Source: Pseudomonadota bacterium (GTDB taxonomy: Bacteria > Pseudomonadota > Gammaproteobacteria > Burkholderiales > Burkholderiaceae_C). Taken from it: DNA of 7,879 nucleotides. Of this stretch, positions 1 through 6,022 are shown in pieces. Under the pieces are notes generated by a model that saw only the letters and a list, made by a program, of their open reading frames with translations, searched no databases and was not told the DNA's origin. The translations under genes and the position numbers were made by a program. The stretch spans positions 1 through 7,879 of the forward strand of contig JAEZZU010000139.1 in the NCBI GenBank assembly GCA_023418355.1, written 5' to 3'. Every line of letters starts with the position of its first letter. Within the stretch, counting starts at the first letter, position 1.

Positions 1-125
1 TCAATGTTCGTGCATCCATCCTCAATCGATTTACCGAGCTGGGTACGCCCCAGACGATGGTCGTGGCATAACTACGTCTGGGGCTGGGGGAGGTTCGGTC
101 TCAAAAAGAGTTGTGCAACAAAGCC
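1..125 (+). mobile_element. Right end of an IS5-type insertion sequence (partial)
   Basis: The left edge of the window lies inside an insertion sequence whose transposase runs rightward. Seen: a transposase-like C-terminus stops at position 71. It is followed by about 50 bases of non-coding sequence that ends in GTTGTGCAACAAAGCC (110-125). Read on the other strand this end begins GGCTTTGTTG, the opening of the terminal inverted repeat of IS903-group members of the IS5 family (known from memory). I therefore place the element's outer boundary at about 125. The left end and target duplication are outside the window, so completeness cannot be judged. The element is oriented against the leftward catabolic genes and sits just beyond their terminator. 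The family assignment rests on a short stretch of protein and the terminal repeat. Confidence 0.6.
3..71 (+). CDS. C-terminal tail of an IS5-family transposase (partial)
   Basis: Only the last 22 codons are visible, reading rightward from the window edge to a TAA at 69-71. The peptide includes ILNRFTELGTPQTMVVA. A tail with an ILNR core, a short linker and a LGTPQT-like motif near the stop is typical of IS5-family DDE transposases, where the end reads like LNRM-x-LG-x-P. The catalytic DDE residues would lie upstream, outside the window. The fragment is too short to say whether the gene is intact. The competing open frame starting at position 4 has no family resemblance and reads through the IS end, so it is taken as spurious. 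Confidence 0.6.
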   Translation, partial: NVRASILNRFTELGTPQTMVVA

Positions 126-141
126 GCGCCACTGCAAACAA

Positions 142-173
142 GCAAGCCGCTTTCTCCGGGAAAAGCGGCTTGC
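142..173 (-). terminator. Intrinsic terminator of the leftward catabolic genes
   Basis: A perfect 12-bp stem (142-153 with 162-173, arm GCAAGCCGCTTT) encloses an 8-base loop. Read leftward it is followed by TTGTTTGC, a moderate U-tract. It lies about 100 bases beyond the stop of the acyl-CoA dehydrogenase gene and 16 bases from the IS boundary. A weaker hairpin (225-230 with 253-258, plus 235-239 with 247-251) lies between the stop codon and this stem and has no U-tract. Confidence 0.7.
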
Positions 174-275
174 GTGGCAGGCCCATGCTTGAAGAAGCAG
201 TAGCAGAGCCTCTATGGGGCAGCGTGTGGCTCACTGCGCATGCCAAGCGCACGCCACAGCACACTGTATTTCTGC

Positions 276-2111
276 CTAGAACGCCTCCACCGGCATCTGC
301 ACACAGGTCATGTCACGTGCGCTGACCACGCGCAGCCATGCGGAGATTTTGGGCAGCTCATAGTGATAAAAATAGCGTGTAGCGCTTATCCTGCCTGCGT
401 TAGCAGCTATAGACAAAGAAGCATCCGCTGCAAGCACCTGGCATGCAATATCCAGCCAGATCCACGCCAGCACCGCGTGGCCAAAGGCCTGCATATAGGG
501 CACGGCATTGGCCAGCGCCTCCTGCGGCTGTCCGGTGGCCCAGGCCGCGCGCGTCGCGGCCTCCAGCGCCTGCAATGCCTGGGTCAGCTCCGTGGCATAG
601 GTACGCAGCTCGGTGTGCGCCATGGCCTGGTCAATGGTGGACTGCATGGTCTGCGCCAGCAGCTGAAAGCCTGCGCCCCCCTGCATGACCACCTTGCGGC
701 CCAGCAAGTCCGCCGCCTGAATGCCGTGCGTGCCTTCGTGGATCATGTTCAGCCGGTTGTCCCGCCAGTACTGCTCCACCGGAAAGTCACGCGTATAGCC
801 ATAGCCTCCATGAATCTGGATAGCCAGCGAGTTGGCCTCCAGGCAGTTTTCACTGGGCCAGCTCTTGGCAATCGGCGTGAGCACTTCCAGCAGCAGTTGG
901 GCGCGGGCAGCCTCTTGCGCGTTGCCGGTACGGCCTTCATCGACCAACCTGGCGCAGTACAGGTTCAGCGCCAGCGCGCCTTCGCAGTACGCCTTTTGCG
1001 CCAGCAGCATGCGCTTGACATCGGCGTGCGCAATGATAGGCACCTGCGGGCTGGTAGCGTCCTTGCCGCCCTCCGTCATGGGGCGCCCCTGGGGCCGGTT
1101 CTTGGCGTATTCCAGGCTGGCGTAGTAACCGGCCAGACCCAGCATGGTCGCCGCCATGCCAATGCCGATGCGGGCCTCATTCATCATGTGGAACATGCAC
1201 TTGAGGCCTTCATGCGGCTTGCCCACCAGATAGCCGATGGCGCCCGCCTGGCCACGCACTGGGTACTTGCCTTCGCCAAAGTTCAGCAGCGTATTGGTCG
1301 TGCCCCGCCAGCCCAGCTTGTGGTTCAGGCCCGCGAGCGCCACATCGTTGCGTTCGCCCGTGAGCTGGCCGTCGGTGTCCACCAGCTGCTTGGGCACGAT
1401 GAACAGCGAGATGCCCTTCACGCCGGGAATGAGCTTGCCATCGGGGCCGGGAATCTTGGCCAGCACCAGATGCACGATGTTTTCGGTCAGCTCGTGGTCA
1501 CCCGAGCTGATCCACATCTTGTTGCCCCGCAGGCGATAGCGTGCACCGAGCGGATCGCGCTCAAAGTCCTCCCCATCAGGTTCCGCACGCGTGAGGATGT
1601 CGCTCAGGCTGGAGCCGGCCTGTGGCTCGGACAGCGCCATGGTGCCCGCCCAGCGGCCGTTGAATTCGTTGTCGGCAAACACCTGCTGCTGGATTGGCGT
1701 GCCATGCACGCGCAGCAGATTGGCATTGCCCACGGTCAGCAAGTTCGAGCCAATGCTGATGCTGGCACAGGCAAAAAAGCTGTTGGCCGCCGCTTCCACC
1801 ACATAGGGCAGCTGCATGCCACCGTGCTCATAGGGCTGAGCGGCGCTGAGCATGCCGCTGTCTGCATAGGCTTTGCGTGCTTCGTAAGTGCATGCGGGCA
1901 GGATGACTTTTTCGCCATCAAACGCAGGCTCCTGCGTATCTACCGTGCGATTGAAAGGTGCGTACTTTTCACGGGCAATGCGCTCACAGGTGTCCAGCAC
2001 CGCCTCAAAGGTTTCACGGCTGTGGTCTGCGTAATAGGCGCGGCTGGTCAGCTGCTCGACCTGCAGCCAGTCGTAGATCAGAAATTCCAGGGTTGAACGC
2101 AGTGGAGACAT
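276..2111 (-). CDS. Acyl-CoA dehydrogenase with C-terminal extension domain
   Basis: This is an FAD-dependent acyl-CoA dehydrogenase of 611 residues that forms the 2,3-double bond of an acyl-CoA and should pass electrons to electron-transfer flavoprotein. Seen: an N-terminal helical region; the middle-domain motif MALSEPQAGSS (158-168); QIHGGYGYTRDFPVEQYW (432-449); and IHEGTHGIQ (457-465), whose Glu459 is at the place of the catalytic base. Known: the common family is near 380 residues. Forms near 600 carry an extra C-terminal helical domain, as in the DmdC-type and related long dehydrogenases, and this protein matches that class. The C-terminal domain ends with RYFYHYELPKI (579-589), a pattern I recall as conserved in this subfamily. 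Substrate chain length cannot be read from the sequence. I chose ATG at 2111 because MSPLRSTLEFLIYDWL resembles family N-termini. It has no good Shine-Dalgarno sequence, while an in-frame TTG at 2123 has TAGAGG five bases upstream. Codons 568-583 coincide with a dispersed repeat and include rare ATA and AGG codons. Confidence 0.9.
   Translation of the reverse strand: MSPLRSTLEFLIYDWLQVEQLTSRAYYADHSRETFEAVLDTCERIAREKYAPFNRTVDTQEPAFDGEKVILPACTYEARKAYADSGMLSAAQPYEHGGMQLPYVVEAAANSFFACASISIGSNLLTVGNANLLRVHGTPIQQQVFADNEFNGRWAGTMALSEPQAGSSLSDILTRAEPDGEDFERDPLGARYRLRGNKMWISSGDHELTENIVHLVLAKIPGPDGKLIPGVKGISLFIVPKQLVDTDGQLTGERNDVALAGLNHKLGWRGTTNTLLNFGEGKYPVRGQAGAIGYLVGKPHEGLKCMFHMMNEARIGIGMAATMLGLAGYYASLEYAKNRPQGRPMTEGGKDATSPQVPIIAHADVKRMLLAQKAYCEGALALNLYCARLVDEGRTGNAQEAARAQLLLEVLTPIAKSWPSENCLEANSLAIQIHGGYGYTRDFPVEQYWRDNRLNMIHEGTHGIQAADLLGRKVVMQGGAGFQLLAQTMQSTIDQAMAHTELRTYATELTQALQALEAATRAAWATGQPQEALANAVPYMQAFGHAVLAWIWLDIACQVLAADASLSIAANAGRISATRYFYHYELPKISAWLRVVSARDMTCVQMPVEAF
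364..410 (-). repeat. Dispersed palindromic repeat copy inside a coding region
   Basis: Read leftward, this segment begins ATAGCTGCTAACGC and ends GCGCTACACGCTATTTTTATCA. It shares the AGCTGCTWRCGC core (397-408) with the copies at 2119-2163 and 7212-7289. The ends pair (ATAGC with GCTAT) and an inner TAACGC pairs imperfectly with GCGCTA, so the unit is an interrupted palindrome. It lies wholly within the acyl-CoA dehydrogenase gene and reads as IAANAGRISATRYFYH in frame. The nearby coding sequence is GC-rich, while this segment has ATA, AGG, ACA and TTT codons. It may be an inserted or converted repeat, or a chance resemblance. Confidence 0.55.
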
Positions 2112-2118
2112 AATTTGG

Positions 2119-2163
2119 ATCAAATTGGCCTCTAACGCTGATGCAGCAAGCGCTAGCAGCTAT
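2119..2163 (-). repeat. Dispersed palindromic repeat in the gap before the dehydrogenase gene
   Basis: Read leftward the unit begins ATAGCTGCTAGCGCTTG and ends with TTAGAGGCCAATTTGAT. CTAGCGCT pairs with AGCGTTAG (one G-T pair) around a short loop, so it is an imperfect palindrome. The core at 2150-2161 matches the other copies in the window. It fills most of the gap between the thiolase terminator and the dehydrogenase start. Its leftward end provides TAGAGG five bases before an in-frame TTG at 2123. I recognise the pattern as typical of Comamonadaceae intergenic repeats, from memory. Confidence 0.65.
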
Positions 2164-2186
2164 GTTTTTTGGAAATTCAGGGCGGT

Positions 2187-2223
2187 AAAAAAGCCACCTG
2201 TCCTCCACACGAGGCAGGCGGCT
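2187..2223 (-). terminator. Intrinsic terminator after the thiolase gene
   Basis: Read leftward, AGCCGCCTG (2223-2215) pairs with CAGGTGGCT (2200-2192) with one G-U pair. The stem is extended by CCTC with GAGG (2214-2211 with 2205-2202), a one-base bulge and a five-base loop. A run of six T residues (2192-2187) follows directly. This is a strong Rho-independent terminator 35 bases after the thiolase stop. It should separate, wholly or in part, the transcript of the thiolase gene from that of the acyl-CoA dehydrogenase. Confidence 0.85.
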
Positions 2224-2257
2224 TCAGCAAGGCTGGCAACAGCGCAATCTCTGCGGC

Positions 2258-3433
2258 TTACAGCACTTCAAATACGCCTGCCGCACCCATGCCGCCCCCA
2301 ATACACATGGTCACGCACACGCGCTTGGCGCCACGGCGCTTACCTTCGATCAGGGCATGGCCGGTGAGGCGCTGTCCCGACAGACCATAGGGGTGACCCA
2401 GTGCAATTGCACCGCCATTGACGTTGAGCTTCTCGTTGGGAATACCCAGCTTGTCGCGGCAATAGATCACCTGCACGGCAAAGGCTTCGTTCAACTCCCA
2501 CAGGTCAATGTCATCGACGCTCAATCCCAGCTTTTTGAGCACCTTGGGCACGGCAAACACGGGGCCGATGCCCATTTCATCGGGCTCGCAGCCCGCAACG
2601 GCAAAGCCCAGGAAACGGCCCAGTGGCTTGAGGCCATGCTTGGCCGCATAGTCCTCATGCACCAGCACACAGGCACCGGCACCGTCGGAGAACTGGCTGG
2701 CGTTGCCCGCGGTAATCAGCCCGCCGGGCAAGGCGCTGCGCAGACCGGAGATGCCTTCCTTGGTCGTACCCTCACGCGTGCCCTCGTCCTTGCTGACCGT
2801 GACTTGCTTGGTGGTCAGCCCCATGAGCTTGTCGGCCACACCCATGGTCACGGTGATCGGTGCAATTTCGGCATCAAACAGGCCTGCTGCCTGCGCAGCG
2901 CAGGCCTTTTGCTGGCTGGCAGCGCCGTACTCGTCCATGGCGTCGCGCGTGATGCCATAGCGCTTGGCAACCTGCTCGGCCGTCTGCAGCATGTTCCAGT
3001 AAATCTCGGGCTTCATGGCCACCAGTTCCGGGTCCTCAGCCATATGGCGGTTGGCTTCCTGCTGCACGCAGGAAATGCTCTCCAGCCCCCCCGCTACCAG
3101 CACCTCGTTTTCACCAGCGATGATGCGCTGCGCCGCCAGTGCAATCGATTGCAGGCCCGAGGAACAGAAGCGGTTGATGGTCAGGCCAGAGGTCGTCACC
3201 GGCAGCCCGGCACGCATGGCGATCAGGCGCGCCACATTGCCGCCCGTGGTGCCTTCAGGCATGGCCATGCCCATGATGACGTCTTCCACGGCTGCGCCTT
3301 CAATGCCTGCGCGCTGCACGGCGTGCGAAACCGCATGGGCGCCCAGCGTGGGGCCGTAGGTCATGTTGAATGCGCCCTTCCAGCTCTTGGTCAGCGGGGT
3401 GCGCGCGGTGGATACGATCACTGCGGAGGTCAT
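2258..3433 (-). CDS. fadA: Acetyl-CoA C-acyltransferase (thiolase)
   Basis: This 391-residue type I thiolase cleaves 3-ketoacyl-CoA with CoA to release acetyl-CoA, the last step of beta-oxidation; some relatives run in the condensing direction. Seen: the nucleophile Cys90 in NRFCSSGLQSI (87-97); NEAFAVQ (315-321); GGAIALGHPYGLSG (340-353) with His347; and the second active-site cysteine Cys377 in MCIGGGMGAAG (376-386). All catalytic residues are present and the length is normal. The HPYG in place of the usual HPLG is seen in a subset of thiolases and may affect substrate choice. ATG at 3433 has GGAAGGA eight bases upstream, so the start is secure. The gene follows the hydratase/dehydrogenase gene by 94 bases on the same strand, the usual pairing of fadB and fadA, which supports a role in fatty or branched acyl-CoA breakdown. 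The symbol is by role and not proven orthology to E. coli fadA. Confidence 0.92.
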   Translation of the reverse strand: MTSAVIVSTARTPLTKSWKGAFNMTYGPTLGAHAVSHAVQRAGIEGAAVEDVIMGMAMPEGTTGGNVARLIAMRAGLPVTTSGLTINRFCSSGLQSIALAAQRIIAGENEVLVAGGLESISCVQQEANRHMAEDPELVAMKPEIYWNMLQTAEQVAKRYGITRDAMDEYGAASQQKACAAQAAGLFDAEIAPITVTMGVADKLMGLTTKQVTVSKDEGTREGTTKEGISGLRSALPGGLITAGNASQFSDGAGACVLVHEDYAAKHGLKPLGRFLGFAVAGCEPDEMGIGPVFAVPKVLKKLGLSVDDIDLWELNEAFAVQVIYCRDKLGIPNEKLNVNGGAIALGHPYGLSGQRLTGHALIEGKRRGAKRVCVTMCIGGGMGAAGVFEVL

Positions 3434-3461
3434 GAATTCAATCCTTCCAGTCTTGCTGGCT

Positions 3462-3487
3462 GCTGCCGGGGCAGTGCCCCGGGCAGC
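3462..3487 (-). other. GC-rich intergenic hairpin between hydratase/dehydrogenase and thiolase genes
   Basis: GCTGCCGGGGCA (3462-3473) pairs with TGCCCCGGGCAGC (3475-3487), with one bulged G and a tight loop. No T-run follows on either strand, so it is a poor terminator. It sits in the 94-base gap, 13 bases ahead of the thiolase Shine-Dalgarno sequence when read leftward. It may stabilise or mark a processing site in a shared mRNA, or attenuate thiolase expression. Confidence 0.6.
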
Positions 3488-3527
3488 GCGCCGTTATGTC
3501 GAGAAATGGGGCGTCTTGCGGCACGCA

Positions 3528-5642
3528 TCAGGCAAAGCGCTGGCCTTGTGCCGCCAGTCGCGCCAGCAGCGGGGCTGGCTGCCAGAACTGCGCATCGTCA
3601 TGCGGGTTCTGGGCAAAGCGCTCCATGGCGCGCACCACATTGATCAGGCCCAGCTCGCTGGCGTAGTGCATGGGGCCGCCGCGGTAGATGGGGAAGCCAT
3701 AGCCGGTCAGATACACCATGTCGATGTCGCCTGACTTACTGGCAATGCCCTCTTCCAGAATGTGTGCGCCCTCATTGACCAGCGAGAACACCAGGCGCTG
3801 CACGATCTCTTCATCCGAAATCTTGCGCGGCGTAATGCCCAGCGCGGCGCGATGCTGCTCAATCATGTCCAGCACTTCCTGGCTGGGAATGGCATCGCGC
3901 TTGCCCGCTTCATAGTCGTACCAGCCCTTGCCAGTTTTCTGGCCATAGCGGCCCATTTCGCACAGCAGGTCCGCGGTCTTGCTGTACTTCATATGGGGCT
4001 TTTCGACATAGCGGCGCTTGCGGATGGCCCAGCCAATATCGTTACCCGCCAGGTCACCCATGCGGAACGGCCCCATGGCAAAGCCAAACTTCTCGATGGC
4101 CTTGTCCACCTGCTGGGGCGTGGCGCCCTCTTCGATCAGGAAACCGGCCTGGCGGCTGTACTGCTCGATCATGCGGTTGCCGATAAAGCCATCGCACACA
4201 CCGGAAACCACGGCGGTCTTCTTGATCTTCTTGGCCAGTTGCATCACGGTGGCCAGCACATCCTTGGCCGTAGCCTTGCCGCGCACCACTTCGAGCAGCT
4301 TCATCACATTCGCAGGGCTGAAGAAGTGCATGCCCACCACGTCCTGCGGGCGACTGGTGAAGGCGGCGATCTTGTCCACGTCCAGCGTCGAGGTGTTGGA
4401 GGCCAGAATCGCTCCGGGCTTGGCAATGGCATCGAGCTGCTTGAACACGGTTTCCTTGACGCCCAGCTCCTCAAACACGGCCTCGATGATCAGGTCGCAG
4501 TCCTTGAGCGCGTCATAGCTCAGCGTGGTGGACAGCAAGGCCATGCGCTGCTCGTACTTGTCCTGCTTGAGCTTGCCCTTCTTGACCTGCGCCTCGTAGT
4601 TCTTGCGGATGGTGGCAATGCCACGGTCCAGCGCTTCCTGCTTCATCTCCAGAATGGTCACGGGAATGCCCGCGTTCAGGAAGTTCATGCTGATGCCGCC
4701 CCCCATGGTGCCTGCGCCGATCACGCCGACCTTCTTGATCTCGCGCACTGGGGTGTCGGCGGGCACATCGGCAATTTTGGAGGCTGCACGCTCTGCCATG
4801 AACAGATGGCGCAGCGCACGCGACTCGGGCGTCCACATCAGATTGACGAACAGCTCGCGCTCGTAGTCCAGGCCGTCCTGGAACTTGCGCTTGGTGGCAG
4901 CTTCCACCGCGTCCACGCACTTGAGCGGTGCGGGATAGTTCTTGGACATGGCCTTGACCATGTTGCGTACAAAGCCAAAGTAGGCATCGCCCTTGGGGTG
5001 TGCGCACTTGCGCTCGCGCACCAGCGGCAAGGCCTCGTTGCTGGCCGCATGGCGCTCCCCCACGTCCTGGGCATAGGCCAGTGCTTCCGCCGCCAGGTGC
5101 TCGGCGCTGGAAGCCATTTTGTCGAACAGCTTCTGGCCGGGAATCATGGCCAGCATCTCACTCTTGATGGTTTCGCCGCTGACGATCATGTTCAGCGCGG
5201 GCTCCACACCAATCGCGCGTGGCAGGCGCTGCGTACCACCGGCACCAGGCAGCAGGCCCAGCTTCACTTCCGGCAGCGCCACATTCGTGCCGGGAGCAGC
5301 AATGCGGTAGTGGCAACCCAGCGCCAGCTCCAGACCGCCGCCCATGCACACGCTGTGAATCGCGGCGATCACAGGCTTGGCCGAACGCTCCAGCTGCGCA
5401 ATCACGGTGTGCAGATTGGGCTCCTGCAAGGCGGCTTCCTTGCCAAACTCCTTGATATCTGCGCCCCCCGAAAAGGCCTTGCCCGCCCCGGTGATCACAA
5501 CGGCCTGCACCGCCGCATCGGCATTGGCGCGGGTCAGGCCGTCAAGCACTGCCTGGCGGGTTGACAGCCCCAGGCCATTGACCGGGGGATTGTTGAGCGT
5601 AATTACGGCCACATTGCCGTGTACCTTGTATTCAGCCGTCAT
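3528..5642 (-). CDS. fadB: Bifunctional enoyl-CoA hydratase / 3-hydroxyacyl-CoA dehydrogenase
   Basis: This 704-residue protein joins two beta-oxidation steps: hydration of 2-enoyl-CoA and NAD-dependent oxidation of L-3-hydroxyacyl-CoA. Seen: an N-terminal crotonase domain (about 1-190) with the oxyanion-hole region FSGGADIKE (57-65), MGGGLELALGC (100-110) with Glu105, and LPEVKLGLLPGAGGTQRL (123-140) with Glu125, the two catalytic acids. A linker (about 190-300) leads to a Rossmann NAD site GVIGAGTMGGGI (306-317). The dehydrogenase motif GMHFFSPANVMKLLEVV (437-453) holds His439 and Glu451, and GFIGNR (485-490) follows. A second C-terminal dehydrogenase-like domain carries GYGFPIYRGGPMHY (647-660). 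The domain order and length fit the peroxisomal-MFE1-like bacterial class, slightly shorter than E. coli FadB. ATG at 5642 has GAGGAG seven bases upstream. It is the first gene of the leftward cluster and is divergent from livK. The symbol is by role. Confidence 0.93.
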   Translation of the reverse strand: MTAEYKVHGNVAVITLNNPPVNGLGLSTRQAVLDGLTRANADAAVQAVVITGAGKAFSGGADIKEFGKEAALQEPNLHTVIAQLERSAKPVIAAIHSVCMGGGLELALGCHYRIAAPGTNVALPEVKLGLLPGAGGTQRLPRAIGVEPALNMIVSGETIKSEMLAMIPGQKLFDKMASSAEHLAAEALAYAQDVGERHAASNEALPLVRERKCAHPKGDAYFGFVRNMVKAMSKNYPAPLKCVDAVEAATKRKFQDGLDYERELFVNLMWTPESRALRHLFMAERAASKIADVPADTPVREIKKVGVIGAGTMGGGISMNFLNAGIPVTILEMKQEALDRGIATIRKNYEAQVKKGKLKQDKYEQRMALLSTTLSYDALKDCDLIIEAVFEELGVKETVFKQLDAIAKPGAILASNTSTLDVDKIAAFTSRPQDVVGMHFFSPANVMKLLEVVRGKATAKDVLATVMQLAKKIKKTAVVSGVCDGFIGNRMIEQYSRQAGFLIEEGATPQQVDKAIEKFGFAMGPFRMGDLAGNDIGWAIRKRRYVEKPHMKYSKTADLLCEMGRYGQKTGKGWYDYEAGKRDAIPSQEVLDMIEQHRAALGITPRKISDEEIVQRLVFSLVNEGAHILEEGIASKSGDIDMVYLTGYGFPIYRGGPMHYASELGLINVVRAMERFAQNPHDDAQFWQPAPLLARLAAQGQRFA

Positions 5643-5677
5643 GGCTTGTCTCCTCGGTGTCGTAGCTTGGCAAAAAA

Positions 5678-5719
5678 GAACGTGCGTTCGCGGACCATTC
5701 TAGGAAGCGCCTGTGGCGC
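5678..5719 (-). promoter_or_regulatory. Candidate promoter and operators of the fad cluster
   Basis: Read leftward, TAGAAT (5702-5697) is a good -10 hexamer, placing a start near 5690, about 48 bases before the first codon. No good -35 is found at 16-18 bases, so an activator or a weak promoter is possible. Two inverted repeats frame it: GCGCC-TGT-GGCGC (5707-5719) in the spacer, and GAACG-TG-CGTTC (5678-5689) at the expected +1 to +12. Operators in these places would block transcription. Betaproteobacterial fatty-acid regulators of the TetR type bind short palindromes, but I cannot assign this site to a named regulator. Confidence 0.4.
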
Positions 5720-5744
5720 ACACCATCGAAGCTTGCCCTAGCTT

Positions 5745-5788
5745 TGTCCTCTAAGGGACAGCCCATGTTTGTGCCATGTCAGCCCATG
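5745..5788. promoter_or_regulatory. Inverted and direct repeats, possible regulator-binding sites
   Basis: TGTCC-N6-GGACA (5745-5760) is a perfect 5-bp-arm inverted repeat. It overlaps the first of two CAGCCCATG copies (5759-5767 and 5780-5788) that are 21 bases apart, about two helical turns. A related CAGCCATG lies at 5833-5840. The pair sits roughly 85-115 bases upstream of the start predicted from the sigma-54-type element, a usual place for an enhancer-binding activator. No known regulator consensus is matched. Confidence 0.35.
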
Positions 5789-5845
5789 AGCAGTTGCGTG
5801 AGAGCCATCAGGAATCCGACGAACGGTCGGCCCAGCCATGGCCGA

Positions 5846-5861
5846 TGGCACCGTTCTTGCA
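5846..5861 (+). promoter_or_regulatory. Candidate sigma-54 (RpoN) promoter for livK
   Basis: TGGCACCGTTCTTGCA matches the -24/-12 consensus TGGCACG-N4-TTGCW at every position except the seventh (C for G). GG and GC are 12 bases apart end to end, as required. The predicted start is near 5872, giving a leader of about 150 bases. No convincing sigma-70 promoter was found for livK between here and the gene. Nitrogen control through NtrC would make sense for amino acid uptake. TTGCACCA (5857-5864) and TTGGTGCAA (5986-5994) resemble NtrC half-sites, but no full palindromic site is seen. Confidence 0.55.
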
Positions 5862-6009
5862 CCAGGCAGCACAACCGCCCTGTACACCGGCAGGCGTGCG
5901 GTTTGTGGCTGCAAAAAAACGCTAGTGCAAACCATGAACAGGCGTTTGGCTGCTGGCCCAACAATGTGCGATGCGCTGACTCACATTGGTGCAAAACCTC
6001 ATCAACATT

Positions 6010-6014
6010 GGAGG
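6010..6014 (+). promoter_or_regulatory. livK ribosome binding site
   Basis: GGAGG lies eight bases before ATG 6023. It decides the start: the protein from here opens with a clean signal peptide, while the longer open frame from 5744 has neither. Confidence 0.85.
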
Positions 6015-6022
6015 CTGACTCT

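Larger units (their letters stand above)
5643..6022. promoter_or_regulatory. Divergent control region between the fad cluster and livK
   Basis: This 380-base stretch has no convincing gene. The rightward frame from 5744 that runs into livK lacks a ribosome site and has no transporter-like sequence, so it is not taken as an N-terminal extension. The region holds the likely fad promoter and operator (5678-5719), a 16-bp inverted repeat (5745-5760), a spaced direct repeat (5759-5788), a sigma-54-type promoter (5846-5861) and the livK ribosome site. A larger inverted repeat, GAACGGT (5821-5827) with ACCGTTC (5850-5856), enclosing CGGCC (5828-5832) with GGCCG (5840-5844), overlaps the upstream part of the sigma-54 element. 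A weaker stem (5917-5922 with 5942-5947) lies in the presumed livK leader. Confidence 0.7.

Noticed and set aside
240..2096. 618-codon rightward open frame opposite the acyl-CoA dehydrogenase gene
   Set aside because: Its sequence is rich in His, Arg, Gln and Ala with no domain, and it mirrors a real gene with all its motifs. Long antisense frames are expected opposite GC-rich codons.
3462..3487. Transcription terminator between the hydratase/dehydrogenase and thiolase genes
   Set aside because: The stem is strong but no T-run follows on the leftward strand, so it was listed only as a hairpin.
2357..3643. 428-codon rightward open frame opposite the thiolase gene
   Set aside because: It is an antisense shadow that crosses the intergenic gap; no protein family is recognisable.
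3762..5564. 600-codon rightward open frame opposite the hydratase/dehydrogenase gene
   Set aside because: It is an antisense shadow: no recognisable motif, no ribosome site, and a skewed His/Leu/Gly composition.
5744..6022. 93-residue N-terminal extension of LivK
   Set aside because: The frame happens to be open, but the added residues are not protein-like for the family, they would bury the signal peptide, and ATG 6023 has a clear GGAGG.
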